From contig JAILWY010000012.1 in NCBI GenBank assembly GCA_022113835.1, positions 4,216,001 through 4,280,000 of the forward strand: 64,000 nt of DNA. Direction: 5' to 3'. The notes beneath the pieces are model-generated. The model ran no database searches. It worked only from the letters and a program-made list of their open reading frames with translations, and was not told the origin of the DNA. The stretch comes from Atopsyche davidsoni (Eukaryota; Arthropoda; Insecta; Trichoptera; Hydrobiosidae). Positions 47,867-60,442 of the stretch are shown piece by piece (the first letter of the stretch is position 1; each line of letters opens with the position of its first letter). The position numbers and the translations under genes were made by a program.

Positions 47867-50800
47867 ATTACTATATTATTCATTTCGCATTTTTACAATA
47901 ACTTATTCTGAAAAATCTACAGTTTGCATCCCAAAACAGTAACGCTGTTGCCTTTTTTTGTATATATATAATATACATATATATAGTATATAGATATATA
48001 TTTATTTATTCGCTTCGAACACCTATTTGTATTTATTACTTTACCATGTAAAAAGAAATGGGATATCACCTCAAGCATCTATAAACGAGGTCCGTTTAAA
48101 ATTATATTCATACGAATATTAAAAAACGAAATAAAAATTCACCCGATTCCACTTCGCTCGTCCAGGCGGATTATCGTCCTTCTGAGGCGAATAATTCCTC
48201 TTTGCTTACAAAATAAGAGAAAAACTCACCCCATCCCGGTAAAGTTTCTGGGAGAATTTTGCGTTCAAAATAGAAGGTAGGGGGTCTAATCCAGCCACTA
48301 ACATAAGCGCCCTTAAAACCGCGCCCTGGAACATATGAACAAAGTCCCTCCAACTTGCTGCAAATGTTGCCAGGTCAGATTTAAACAAGACTACTTTAAT
48401 CTTATGCTAGTAATTTATGCGATTCTTCTTCGTTTCGCTTTCGGCTGTTCCGGCTCAGTTGGTATTATTGTTGATTTGGGACTGGCTTACTGAACAGATC
48501 CTATAGAGGGTGTCGAATATTTTATTCCTTGTTATAATAGCAGGAACCGCTCTTGGAATCAAGTCTAATTATATAAGTTCCAAATATATGTAAACGACGA
48601 GCTTATAACTGTGGGGTGTACAAATTTAACATTAATTGCATTGTTAATAATATCAAAAATTATTTGAATATACCCAAGATATTACCGTAAATTTACAACA
48701 AAACAAGTCGCATCAGTTATGAGTTACGTTTACACAACTTAGAGCAATATCTAAAAATCTTAAAATCAAGTCTACTTATACTAGTTAGATTAGAAAATCT
48801 TTTGTTTTGACAAATCAAAACATCACTTTATTTTAAATATATTTTTACTGTGAAAATCAATTCAATTTCTTTTTTACTATTTTAATTTTTTTTTCAAAAT
48901 TTTGTACATGACAGCACTAACATCGTCCATCGCCAATTAAGCAGATGGCAACACCTGCCGCATTTCTGACTTCCATCTTATTGTTGTTTCATTTCATAGA
49001 AATAAAACAAATTGTATTACTCACAACATACATCACATAATATACCAGAGGAGATGTTATCCAAAATTACCCTCTATTTTTTTATCTTCATAAAGCTGCA
49101 TTGTTATAATGAGAAAAAGGAATAAATTATTTATTAGCGTTTCCAATATTGTAGGAAATATTTTTTTATCTGTATTTTCATATAATAAGGGCATTTCTCT
49201 TTATCTGATTTTACTAATGACATGAAAAAAAAATTTGCAAACGCTATTTGGTTTAAAAGAAATGGCAAATGTACTTATAAGATTGAATTTTTTTAACTTT
49301 ATCCAAATCATTTTTTATAGATTAATTTAATTTGGATTTTATAAAAATAATCATGGACTTTTACTGCGTTAAATAACATTTTTTTATTTAATTGAATGAA
49401 TATAATACTTTTAATATATAGACATTAGACCAAAAGAACATTACATTAATTTGGTACATAGTTTTATTAATAAGCTCAAATAAAATATGATAATACAAGT
49501 TACGTATTTTAATAGTAGCACATAAAAATCTTATGTTTCATCTCTATGTGCCTCTCTTTAGATATAAAATACTATGAATATAATAGTATTTAGTCAGTTG
49601 TAATGCCTTAATCTGATATTTCGCAGCTTTTTCTTTATTTGAGATTTGAATGCATGTTTCACATAAAAATCTTCTGCCAACTATTTTATAATTATTGGAG
49701 ATTAAAAAATTAAAAAACAAATATCGTTAACAACGGAAAACTGAATTTACTGCTGCCATCATTTTATATGCGACTGGTATTGTGACATGAAATTACAATA
49801 AATCTTTAGCATTGTATCCGACCGAACAGCCAAAAACCAATTCATTAAAACCAGACAAAAAAAATCAGTGACCGTTGTGAATAAATTATTATTTAAATCA
49901 GCTTAATTGTTTATTCATGAAAAGGAAAATAAATTTAATAAACACGTTTAATTGACCTCCCGTGATTTAAATACACATCGCTCGATAAATTTATCTTTTA
50001 TTCCCATACATAAATTCATACAAGGTATTTCCAAACTCATTGGATCATCCAAAATATAGAAACTCATTATTTTAGTCAAATTTAAGACTTTGTTTAAATC
50101 TTTTTTTTAATTCATATTAATAATTTTGGTTTTTCAATGAGTTAACAACATTTAATATTTAAAGATCGACTACTTGAATGAAAAATAAACTAAGTGTCAC
50201 GATATCATAAATTTAGTATGAAATAATACTTTATGATATGACACAATATTTATTAAATTTATAAAAAGTATTGAAAAACAATGTTGTATTTTATGAAAGT
50301 AAGAGAAAATGTATTTTTGTTAAAAGACTAAAAAATAAATTGAATAAAAAATATGAAATATAAAAATACGAAAGCGTTATTCTCATTTTTGTGTGATCTC
50401 GTGAGCTCTTTAACAGGCTGTATATACTTCCCATTTCTGCGCATAAATCAACAATATATCACCTCGTCAGTATTTAATTTCACCTTTGAATATATATGAA
50501 GGATTTTTATAATCCCGAGCCCACATCTATGTAACGCGAGACATAATAAAATTTTATAAAAACGCTCTTTCTAAAACACACAGCGAAGTTATATTGAAAA
50601 GCGTAACATCGCTATTGTTTACTTTGTAACGTGTATTATGTAAGTGAAATATTTTATTTAAAATAACGACATTTATTAAAAACAATATTCATTATCTACG
50701 TACATGTACTGTCATCTCTTGTAAAATGTCTGACTTTATTTGTCATTTTTACAATAACATTTTTGTCTGACAATTTTTATTTCTTCGAACACAATTTTTT

Positions 50801-51408
50801 TTTGACAAATGTAATTAATTATGTATACAAATATTCTCTTAAAAAATACAAAAAAGTAACTCATTTGGCTAATTTGTTAACTAGCACATATATTCAAAAG
50901 GTACATTTGCAACCATTTGTTACATTAATTATTTTTTCTCTTTAACGTTTCTCGTTAACAGTGACGATTGGATCAAAATTCAATTTATTACTCGATAATT
51001 AAACTAATCAATAAATTTATTTATTCATGGGTATTGTGCTATGATTAAATTGAAATTTCTCACGTTTTGTTTCCCGTACTTTCAAAAATTTTCACCTTCG
51101 GATATTTATTATACAAAAGTCTAAAACCAGTCCCGGGACCAAAATATACCAGTAGTACAATTAATATGTGATTAGTAATAGTGATTAGTTGTTTGTAAAA
51201 ATTATACATTTATAATTATACGTAAACGAAGAAAGTTGACAGTCATATACTATAGTTACTTTCAGAATTTTCATTCAATGCTTTTTCAATGCAAAATCTA
51301 CGCGCGTTTTTTTCATACTTTAATTTTTTAATTAAAATATATGTATTTTTTTTAAACAAAATTGTATATTTATACAAAAAAAAAAATGTATAGTATTGAA
51401 TATGTTGT
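47867..51408. other. Intron, no gene
   Basis: AT-rich throughout, with alternating AT runs at about 47960-48005. A GC-richer patch at 48150-48480 has two overlapping 60-codon minus-strand frames without recognisable domains; I did not assign it. Confidence 0.45.
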
Positions 51409-51611
51409 AATATTTTTGAATAAAATACTTGAGTGATTTTCCACATTTTCGTTTTTTGGCATTTTCAAACAGAGTGTCTGTTTGATAATGCCAACGTGAA
51501 AGGCTGGCGAAACCGGTCACTAATAAAAACGAAAATGTGGAAAATCACTCAAGGATTTTATTCAAAAATATTAAAATGGAATTCCACCAAGTACTCTCTG
51601 TCAAAAATATT
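51409..51611. repeat. R1 foldback: two R1 copies head-to-head
   Basis: Arms of 48 bp (51409-51456 and 51525-51572) are reverse complements with one mismatch. They contain GAATAAAATACTTGAGTGAT and CCACATTTTCGTTTTT. Between them a second, inner inverted repeat (TGGCATTTTCAAACAGA, then TCTGTTTGATAATGCCA) sits at the centre. The right copy continues into the R1 end (GGAATTCCACCAAGTACT) to 51611. Outside the left arm no matching end is seen, so the left copy is truncated. Confidence 0.88.
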
Positions 51612-54600
51612 GAATACGTTGTAGACAGTTTTACCCCAATATAGTTTTCGTTAAAGCATAACTCAATACGGCGTGCATACACAGCCCAGTTTTAACTAGA
51701 GCAGTGGGCTTAAACTCGGCGAACATGATCCCCGCCTTGTACAACTGAATCACACGTAATTCAATAGAGCTCACGTCCTCGCAGTTGATCCAATCTTCTT
51801 AAACCGTGAGATGAAGCTAACAATAGTAGTGATTACACTTACACCGATGGTAATAACCCCGAGCGAGCTCCCAGATCATGGGCGGCGGCACTAATCGCGT
51901 TAGCCGGCGCCGACCCGGTCCTCATCCCCATCCCCATCCCCACCCCCACCCCCACCCCCGACTACCCCCACCCCCATTTTTTCCTTCCAAATTAATGTTT
52001 GTTGACAAGTAGGAGAATGCGACTCACTAATGAGATTCGCGGGTCATCACAGAAATTTACATATTTTCCAGCCCCCGGTACTCTGATACAATATTTCACA
52101 AAATTAGGTTCCCCCTCTGATTTCGAGTTTGTATTTTTGCCACATTCTTTTTTCTTGTATATTTTTTTTATCAAAAATCAGTGGATGTTCTATGGTGAAG
52201 TTTTTTCATGTTTTAATTATGTCGGTAATACGTACTTTGGTAAATTTTTTTTTTTTTGATAATAAATTCCGTACTTACAAAATCTTAATAGTATTCGCGT
52301 TTCATTATTTCTTAAAATAAATTGAGTCATGAGTCCTTTGTACTTATCTTCCTTTTTACTGTAAATAATATCCGTTATATTTAATGAAATTTACCTAAGT
52401 CTGAAAAACAAGCGTAAATGAAATCATTTACAATTTTGATGATTTCATTCAATTTAAAATGTCTTTGTCTTTTTAAGTATATGTCGTCACAAAATATTAT
52501 AAGTTTCGCAGACTAAGTCTTTAACCAAATTTCAGAGGACAAACGCTCTGAATGTTTAATCACTCATAAATTGCGCCATAAACTGTCTTCATTTCTCTCA
52601 GTTTCTACTATTTTGTGTGTCTTCTTGTGTATTCTGTGTCTATTCTATTCTTGTTTTCACTCTCTTCTCAGTCTTAAGTATTTTCTTATTTGTTTTTATA
52701 TGCTTTTTCGTGTAAAGAAGACTTATAAAAAGGAAAAATATAATTGTTTTATACAATATACTTTTATCAATAATATAATAAAACTAATGAGTTTTTTTTT
52801 AATTATCTTTATAACAAGGTTCATCTTATATTAAAATTAAATTTAGTATTTGACACAAAAGAGTGATAAAATTTAGAGATGTAAAATATATATATTATTT
52901 AAGAAATGACAACGCTTATTTATTTTCTTTAAAAATTGTTATATTAAAAAATGGGTATACGATAGATTTTCTCTATTCCTAAATAAATACTACTTCTGTT
53001 GATATTTCAAACCTTTCTCAGAATTATGATATCAATATTTGATAATTTTTATATGACCATCAAGGCCTTCCAATACCAAAAGTTAATAATGATTCCGAGT
53101 GAATATTGATAATAACGCGAAGTTGGATAACATTTCTAGAAATTCGATTTGAATAAAGTTTTCCTCTGAAAACCACTCTGGAAATCCATTTTCTACCCAC
53201 CGTTTAAATATTGTGGACAAAACACACCAATATTAAATTGCTATTCCGCAGTTGTATAATAATATCATGTAACAATTAATTAACCTATAACACGATTCGT
53301 TCCGTTTCTGGTTTACACTTCAGTCTGCAACGTTAGGGTGGATATTCCATTTATTACTGGTTTATGGAATATAAATTAAGAGAAGTTGATCGCTTTAATA
53401 GTTATTTTGTGAAAATTCGGTAAAATAAATCTTATAATTTTAATTAAATATCCTGAATATTGTAGAACCTCAGTGTATATACTTTTTTTTCCAGAAAATC
53501 TTTAAGCAAAATTATACGTGTTTATTTTATACAAGGGTTTAACTTGCTGTTGTATTTATATATTTATTATACTAAAATGTTAGATGCCATGCTGTGGAAG
53601 TCATTTATAAAATAATTGGATTATTTTGAAATTGCAGCCCCGAGATAATGTAGTAAAACCCACGTCCCGTAGACTACACGTAGTATCCCCATGCACGCTC
53701 TGACATATCGGAAGATTTTATGGGCTTTCAGACAAGCAATAAAATGTTGGGGAGGCCCTGATGGATGCGACGCCGGCTCGAGGCCCGCCGTTCCCTATTT
53801 CCTCGCAACCTTTTTACTGCACTCTATTTGGATCAAGCAAGAAAGTTGACGTTCATATTTGTATTTCATCCGGGAATCCCCACTGAGTGGGGACTCACAT
53901 TTAAAATAGAGAAAAGCTCGGGAATATGGTAAATTTTCCCAAGCTATTCTGGGCGCTGAGCTTTCCGACATTTTTCTTTTATGCAACATTTAATACACTT
54001 TGTTTATTTTACACTTGAATCTTGACTCTTAATATAAAACCGGTTTATTGATATTGGTATTTAATTTGAATCAATTTCTTGTCTTTTTTTAAGAGTTTAG
54101 CTTGATGCAAAAAAAATATTTTTAAACCAAATTCACGAGTCACAACAAAAAATTGTTATGTCGTAAATGTCTTCTACGTTCATTCATCACACTTTGTTTT
54201 ACGTGATATTTTTTCCTCGCGTATTTTTATCATTTTTTACTATACTCGTACAGCAAGGCGTGTTTGTTCGTTTGAGTCTCGCAAACAGTTCTGATGTTTC
54301 TCCTTTTAAGTGCAAACAAGCATTTTTCACTAAGAACAAAAAAAACGATCCGCAAGCCAGTATCTTCAATAAAAAGATTTTATCCTTTTCGCTGTGCCCC
54401 TGGAGAATGTTATACCAGAACAGATCTGCTTTTAACTACTTTACAGGACTCAGTGTGCAGCATTTAAAAAGTAAAGCTGCTTCCCAGAGTAGGTCGTGAA
54501 GTCCCGAAGCGAGGGCTCCGTGTCCTGTCCGCGTCCTTCTCGGTCTGTTCCGGGACAACTCTCCCTTCAAGATTCATGCGCGGATCTCCCTTTAGACGCT

Positions 54601-55520
54601 TTTTAAAAGCTCATTTACGTCAGCATGTAAAGTTTTGCGGTCGCTAGTTTAAATAAAGATATACAAACGTTCAGTCCTAACTTGGTACACACAACGAGCG
54701 CCGCTCTTTTGCTTTGACATGAGAAAACTTCGCGAGATGAGATTTTAATTCAGTTTTCCACCGGAGGGTGCGTCGAAAATTCTTTCGACGCCCCACCGAG
54801 AAGGATCTTAACAGAATTAAATTTTCAGAAAACTGCCCTGTGGCTGGATCACCAGCAAAAAGACAAGACATAAAATTTACACAGAGTACATCAACGAGTA
54901 GTTTTTTTTATTTTCTTACTAAGTAAAATTATTAATAAAATGTGTATATTTTTTCATCTACAAGAACTGAAATATTTCATCATACATTTCCAAGTTAAGA
55001 TTTCCAGCTGAATATAAACAAGGCCTTTTGACCTTTTACATTTTATCTCGTATTAAAAAAAAAAAAAAAACAATTTTCTCGTTCCCCCGGCTCGGGGGTA
55101 TTAAGAAGCTAAGCGTGCGAAGTCGCATCTCTTGAAAAGTCTTGCGAGATAACACGAGCCGCCACTTGATATGACCCGTCGCACTCGTTCGGATATTTAA
55201 GGACCTGGTCATGCCGTTCCCGGCGTAAGCGGCTTTGATACCGAATATCCGGCGGCTTACTGCGACTGTATCTCCTCAAGAATATTCTTCTTGTTTAAAC
55301 GCCGGAGTCTATAAGTAATGTGATATTTCTACATACGCGTAGAATAAATTCGCGTAGATATCATCTTTCTGTTTCTTCGAATTATTGATGCTCTGGGATA
55401 ACGTTTACATGCTCGCACATGCGGCAGTCGAAATTCATGTTTAAAAATAGATAACACCAACTGAAAACAGCGATAACAAGAACGTATTATAATACATATA
55501 AATCGGTGTTTATTTATTTA
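51612..55520. other. Intron, no gene; GC-rich islands at 51.69-51.97, 53.64-53.96, 54.49-54.86 and 55.08-55.32 kb
   Basis: Four GC-rich islands (about 51690-51970, 53640-53960, 54490-54860, 55080-55320) separated by AT-rich DNA. A 16-A run is at 55055-55070. Overlapping frames on both strands show no domain. Confidence 0.5.
51921..51976. repeat. C-rich (CCCCAY)n tract
   Basis: CCCCAT and CCCCCA units repeat for over 50 bp. The minus strand has many G-runs of four or five and could form a quadruplex. Confidence 0.85.
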
Positions 55521-56191
55521 CTAGAAATGTAGCCCGTCACAGAATGACGTATTTGTTTTCATTTTGTACACATATATTTTGAATAACTGGATATTAATTT
55601 CGAAAGCAAAGCTATTTTAAGAAATATTCATCACAAATGAGTGGTACATACAATTTTTTTAAATTATAGGACTGTCTTGTTCCTTTTTTTCCTTCCAATT
55701 CATTGCTTGACGTTTCTGTCACTTTCTGTTCTTCATTCGATGCAGTCTTTATCACATTCAATTGTGCAATTCTTTTTGAATTACGTTTGCTGTGCGTAGA
55801 AGGTGCTATTTTTTTAGGAGGCATTTTGTGTTATTAATGATGTGATTAATAATCTCTAACGCAATTTCGATAAAAAAATATCATCAATATAAGCTGACAT
55901 AAACTGGAAATTTTTACGAAGCATCGAAATTTGTTTTTTGGTAAAAGTACTAAATTTGAATATCTCGCGGTAAACAACAGAATCCTATAATTCGTACATA
56001 TTGAAACTCGCTGAATCATATTTCATAATTTTATTCAATTAGTTTATGAATGAAAATATTATTTTATCTTCTTGAAATTCGGCACATAACTGCGAAAAAA
56101 CTTACTGAACTTACGTGCAAAAAATCAGCGTTGTATCTTTTAAGATATTCTATAGAAAACCAAAAAATGAAACATACACACACACAGTAGA
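55521..56191 (-). mobile_element. Non-autonomous Helitron, copy 2
   Basis: Read on the minus strand it begins TCTACTGTGTGTGTGTATG and ends CTAG after GTGACGGGCTACATTT, between A and T. It shares with the 3.45-kb copy the 5' region (GAATATCTTAAAAGATACAA, GCAGTTATGTGCCGAATTTC), the ORF start and the 3' end. The hairpin before the end differs in sequence but keeps its pairing (CGTCA-TTCTG-TGACG here, GTCAT-TTT-ATGAC there), which supports it being functional. The total length is 671 bp, close to the other copy. Confidence 0.86.
55612..55824 (-). CDS. 70-codon open frame inside Helitron copy 2, possible N-terminal relic of a Rep/helicase
   Basis: Starts with ATG at 55822-55824 and reads MPPKKIAPSTHSKRNSKRIA, then QLNVIKTASNEEQ, a very basic then acidic and polar stretch with no membrane segment or known domain. 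It ends YFLK. The other copy of this Helitron has the same start (PPKKITPSKHSKRN) but with a TAA stop and a different middle, so the frame is not conserved there. Autonomous Helitron proteins often begin with a basic region; I infer that this is the leftover N-terminus joined to non-coding sequence by deletion. It could also be a chance open frame or a small element-specific protein. Confidence 0.4.
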   Translation of the reverse strand: MPPKKIAPSTHSKRNSKRIAQLNVIKTASNEEQKVTETSSNELEGKKGTRQSYNLKKLYVPLICDEYFLK

Positions 56192-59100
56192 TTAAATTCA
56201 AAATTTTCTGCAACTACGTCATATCACAAGAAAATACTTCGAATATAACATGTGGGCGTATTTTTAAGAATTTTAAAGCCTTAAATTAATACAATGCCAG
56301 TGAAGTGCAAATCGGCTTCGCTTACGTAGACAAGCACATTTTTAAGTCAAAAATCGCGAATTTACGTCAAGCTGAATACTTGAACTTCGCCCAATCTCGA
56401 TGCAGCCCCGAGGCCAACCCCTTTTGCAGGCTCGAGCCTCGGCAGGATGGCAGCGAAGTGTCGTGTTTATTAGTCAGCGGCCGCAGCTTAACTATTCATG
56501 AGCTGCGGCGGCGCTATTATTCCAGCTGCTTCTCTTTGACAGATTTCATACATTCTTCAACTTAGCCGGAGAAGCAATTTGACAGAGCGTCTCACCCTTT
56601 CAGGTGAAATTAGCCTTGAACTACCTCCGCCTGCCTTTGTCTGCCTCTTGCGTTTAATACGATAAGAGTGCACAGAATTATTGTACACATACCGGTATAA
56701 GATAACCTGCTCAAAATCACAAAAACTTCTGGTTAGGTAAGGTACGGCTAACCATTCATATTATAATACCCCAAGCATTTTACATAATTATTTATAACGC
56801 ATCGGTACACTTTCCGCTGCGAGATGAATATATTTTTATTAAAATCAAACTCTGTAGAGGAATATGAATTCAATTTCCAGTAAGAATATTGCATAACCAA
56901 ACCGTAAAAAAAATTCCGATATATTAAATATTTGCCTAGAAATATCTTGTAACTACCATCATAGATAAAAAGGGTCAAAAGGTTCCGTGTGGGCACATAC
57001 GGAGTCGTTCGTCCCCTTAAAAATAAAATGTAAAAGGCCCACTCTTACCCTGGGAAACCACGTAGACAATCTAGATCCATTATAAAAACCTATTTTTCCA
57101 CTTAAGTGGTCAATGTTGCCCCCAACATTTCTGATCGTATATCTGCCATACTGCGGCATTACGAGACCAATACAAACACTGGATACTAAAAGCATGCCTT
57201 CAAATAATTAAATATATTCTTTTAATAACAAATAAAAACAAACAACAGAATAAATCTCCTGGCTATTCTTAAAAAAATATTGTCTGTGTAAGCTTATTTG
57301 TTGTCAAATAAATAATATTTTGTTTCTGCGTATTTATTTTAAAGTAATATTTTATAGCTTGTATTGGTAAATAAGACGAGATTTTTCTTATTTCACAAAG
57401 CTTTTGAAAAGAATCGTAAATACTTTTTTGGAGAAGTGGTGTTTACATGGTGATTTTTATTTATATTCATTTATGTCTCGTTTTATAATATTTGTGATCA
57501 AAAAATATGGAGCAACCCTACAAGATTTCTTACGTTTTCTAAATTACGACTTTATTGAAGCTTTAAAGGTTTTATAAAATAAGCCATGAGTATTTTATAC
57601 CTTTATTGTTCTTATATTGTACCTTCAAAGATTTGAAGTTTCCCTTCAGATACATTGCCTCATAAAAGTCTCCATGTAGTGAAGCTCGAGATGCTTCGTC
57701 TATTCTCAAAACAGAACTCCCTCAAAATTAATTTACCTGATTTATTTTGTATGCATAGGAATATGCGTAAAGCCATAGAAATTCTTAGGTACAAAATATC
57801 ACATATTACCTTCCTACATAATATTCATATATCATATTCCAATCACTGTCTTCTGTGCTTCAATCTTATAACCTTTACAATATTTGAAACTATATTGATA
57901 TTTATCATTTAAACGAATCATTATTCATCTATTTTGAAATATGTACGTATCAAATTTAATAATACTTGAGATATATTTGAGGTAAATTTATTAGTAAGAA
58001 AACAAATGTATACTTTAATTATACACACTATTCAACTTCTAAATATTAAAAACCATTGCTCTGTCTCAAAATATTATCTGAAATATATTTAACCAGCCAC
58101 AGTTATAGATGAGGTTATAAATATAATAGCATCTCCCACGAAGATAACTATTAAAAATTCACATAATCAGAAGGTAGTGGAGCTAGAAAATCTAGGACAT
58201 ATTTAGGTTGATTCAAAGGTAGTGTTATCAATTGAGACCTAGTACTCCCCACTATAAGGAAGACTATAAACACATAAAAGCTTGCTGACAACACAAATAT
58301 AAATGACTGTCTAAAGATGCTCGGTTCATCAAATTTCAAAATATGCACTCACAATTCATTCCTTAGAAGAAACTTTGTCTCGGAAGCCTAAATATCTGTA
58401 CAACCAAAGAAACCTTTACCTTTAGTTACCTACAGCCGCAAAAACCTTAGGACGCGTCTTATTTCTTATTATATTACATACATTCTGTTAATTTTGAGTT
58501 GGAGCACTTCGTAACTTCTAAATCGCTTATCGTGAAATCTGAGAAGTCTAGCTCAAAAGTTTGCTTTGCCTTAAGATATGCGAAGGTATAAACTACACAC
58601 GTATCAAACCAAGTATCCCCAACAATGTAATACAGCATGATACTTTGTAGAAGTTCCGAGGTGTGGGCGAGGGAGCCGTGAAGCGCTATAATTATGAAAC
58701 ATGAAAATTGTTGCTTTGCGACTTCGGCTCTGCATTTCCTCGTCATTCATTACCTAATTCGAGCCGAGGAAATTTTAATTTATTTTGTAAATGCTCGCGT
58801 AAAACATCATAACACCTTTATCTTCAGGGATATTGTAATATTTTAAAGTTTGTATCAAGATAAATTAAATATGCTATTTATAAACTCACTACGATCTAGC
58901 TCATAATAATCCATAGTTTGGTGAAGGATTAACTAATTCTTCGATTTTACGTCACTTTTGTGCGATGAGTATTTTTTGGTCAAGTTGGATAAAATATGTT
59001 TTGAAACACATTTTCATGTGTTTAAACTAAATGACCGATTTAGAATTTAACATTTTATCTGAACCTCAAAAATAACACCGACTAAGCATATATTTATTTT

Positions 59101-59233
59101 GATTCTAACACCGTAAATAACTAACTAGATTCTGTCACATTATTAATATATATATCTATATTTTACTGAGACTGCCAATAGGCGTTTTTTTGCGTGATGT
59201 AATTAGGATCAGAGAGTTTGTTATTCTTTTAAA
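56192..59233. other. Intron, no gene; GC-rich island 56.38-56.62 kb
   Basis: A GC-rich island at about 56380-56620 in otherwise AT-rich sequence. No gene recognised. At about 59060-59090 there is a weak resemblance to the Helitron ORF start, too short to call. Confidence 0.45.
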
Positions 59234-59630
59234 GGGTCATGGAGTGATGAGAAGTTATCTCCGCAGGTTCCACTTGACGAGCGACGACACATGCCCTTGT
59301 ATGATATTACTCCACAAACAGTGATCCACCTTGTAACTTCAAACCTCATGTTTAGCCTTCAGAGACACCAACTGGAGAGCCAATACCGACAGAAGAGTCT
59401 GTGCCTACATGACCTGAAATCAGTGGCGAGAAACCCACAGATGATGAAGTCACTGAATGGCTTCTTGAAGCGTGTCATCAGAACTATAAAGAGGATAAAC
59501 CAGGGGGTGTAGCTTCAGTCACTCCCATGTATAGCACAATTTCGCTTGACTAGTTTAGAAAATTTCCAGATATTGTGATGCAAACCTTGTATATAACAAG
59601 CAACGTACCAAATCTATTTAAAAAAAAAAA
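59234..59630 (+). mobile_element. 3' end of a non-LTR retrotransposon, decayed
   Basis: In one frame 59235 onward reads GHGVMRSYLRRFHLTSDDTC, then PC. A shifted frame reads LYDITPQTVIHLVTSNLMFS, then LQRHQLES. Together they match the zinc-binding tail that follows the RNase H or reverse transcriptase region in I/R1/LOA-type LINEs (GHG...YL.RF...CPC....T..HL...C..), with the last Cys replaced by Asn. A further part reads EISGEKPTDDEVTEWLLEAC. A stretch of 11 A at about 59620-59630 could be the tail. Stops and a frameshift make it dead, and the reverse transcriptase body is absent. Confidence 0.68.
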
Positions 59631-59639
59631 TAAGACTTA

Positions 59640-60310
59640 CGGATTTGGCTGACCCGCAAAACATCTCATCAATCTTTCAAGATTCAATTCAAACGTAACC
59701 CAGCATCGCACAGAGATACGCTAAATAATGCAGCTTGCGCAATATCAAAACGTAATTATGAATGTTCTGCAATAAACCAAGCATCCCGGTTACAAATTTA
59801 TTAACGGCTGCATTACGAGGTCGATTGGAGCCCCGACACAGAGAGAGGTTACTCACGAACCTCGGGGCTCGTAGCTCCTCCTCGTAGAAGCCCGTAGCTC
59901 GTAGCTCGCGGAGTGCGCTTCAATATTTTATATTGCATTGTCGTGTACTTCAGTGGTGTGTTTTACTTTCTAAGTGGCACCGCTGCCAAGTTTCATAATT
60001 GTCGGGGGGAGGCTGCCATGGCTACTCCGCAGCCATGTAAAAACTGCGCAGAGCCGCACAGAATATTATATTATTTCCCCACTCTATTCTGACGCGCGAC
60101 ACATTTTTTGTTAATAAGTAAACTTCAAAAATATGTTACGATTGACTAAAATTATTATAAAAATGGTATATCTAGATAATGAAATATAATTGAGATATAT
60201 GTAGTATAAAAGTAGATAGAAACACAAAAAAAGTGTCGGGTAATATTTAATCGATCTTTTAATTCCATAAAAAACTGAATGTTTTTAGTCAGTAATTAAA
60301 TAAAAATAAC
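59640..60310. other. Intron, GC-rich island 59.79-60.07 kb
   Basis: GC-rich island with repeated GCTCGTAGCTC words at about 59870-59910; no gene recognised. Confidence 0.45.
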
Positions 60311-60442
60311 TTTGTATTCTGTCTTCACTTTGAGTTTATTATATTTTTTGCATTACTAGTTTCGACCAAATAGACCAGATCATCATCAGATGCATAACTA
60401 AACTATCTTCACCAATCAAATGCCTTGTTCCTCAACAAGATT
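60311..60442. repeat. R3 repeat fragment, rearranged
   Basis: Holds CTTTGTATTCTGTCTTCACT, AGTTTCGACCAAATAGACCA and CATCATCAGATGCATAACTA in the same orientation as at 43.5 kb. Then it switches to the reverse complement of the GTTGAGGGACAAGGCATTTG to GGTGAAGAT block. So the same blocks are present but one is inverted relative to the 43-kb cluster. Confidence 0.82.

Noticed and set aside
59060..59090. Third copy of the Helitron ORF start
   Set aside because: Only about 25 bp of similarity (CCTCAAAAATAACACCGACT), and neither Helitron end is found around it.
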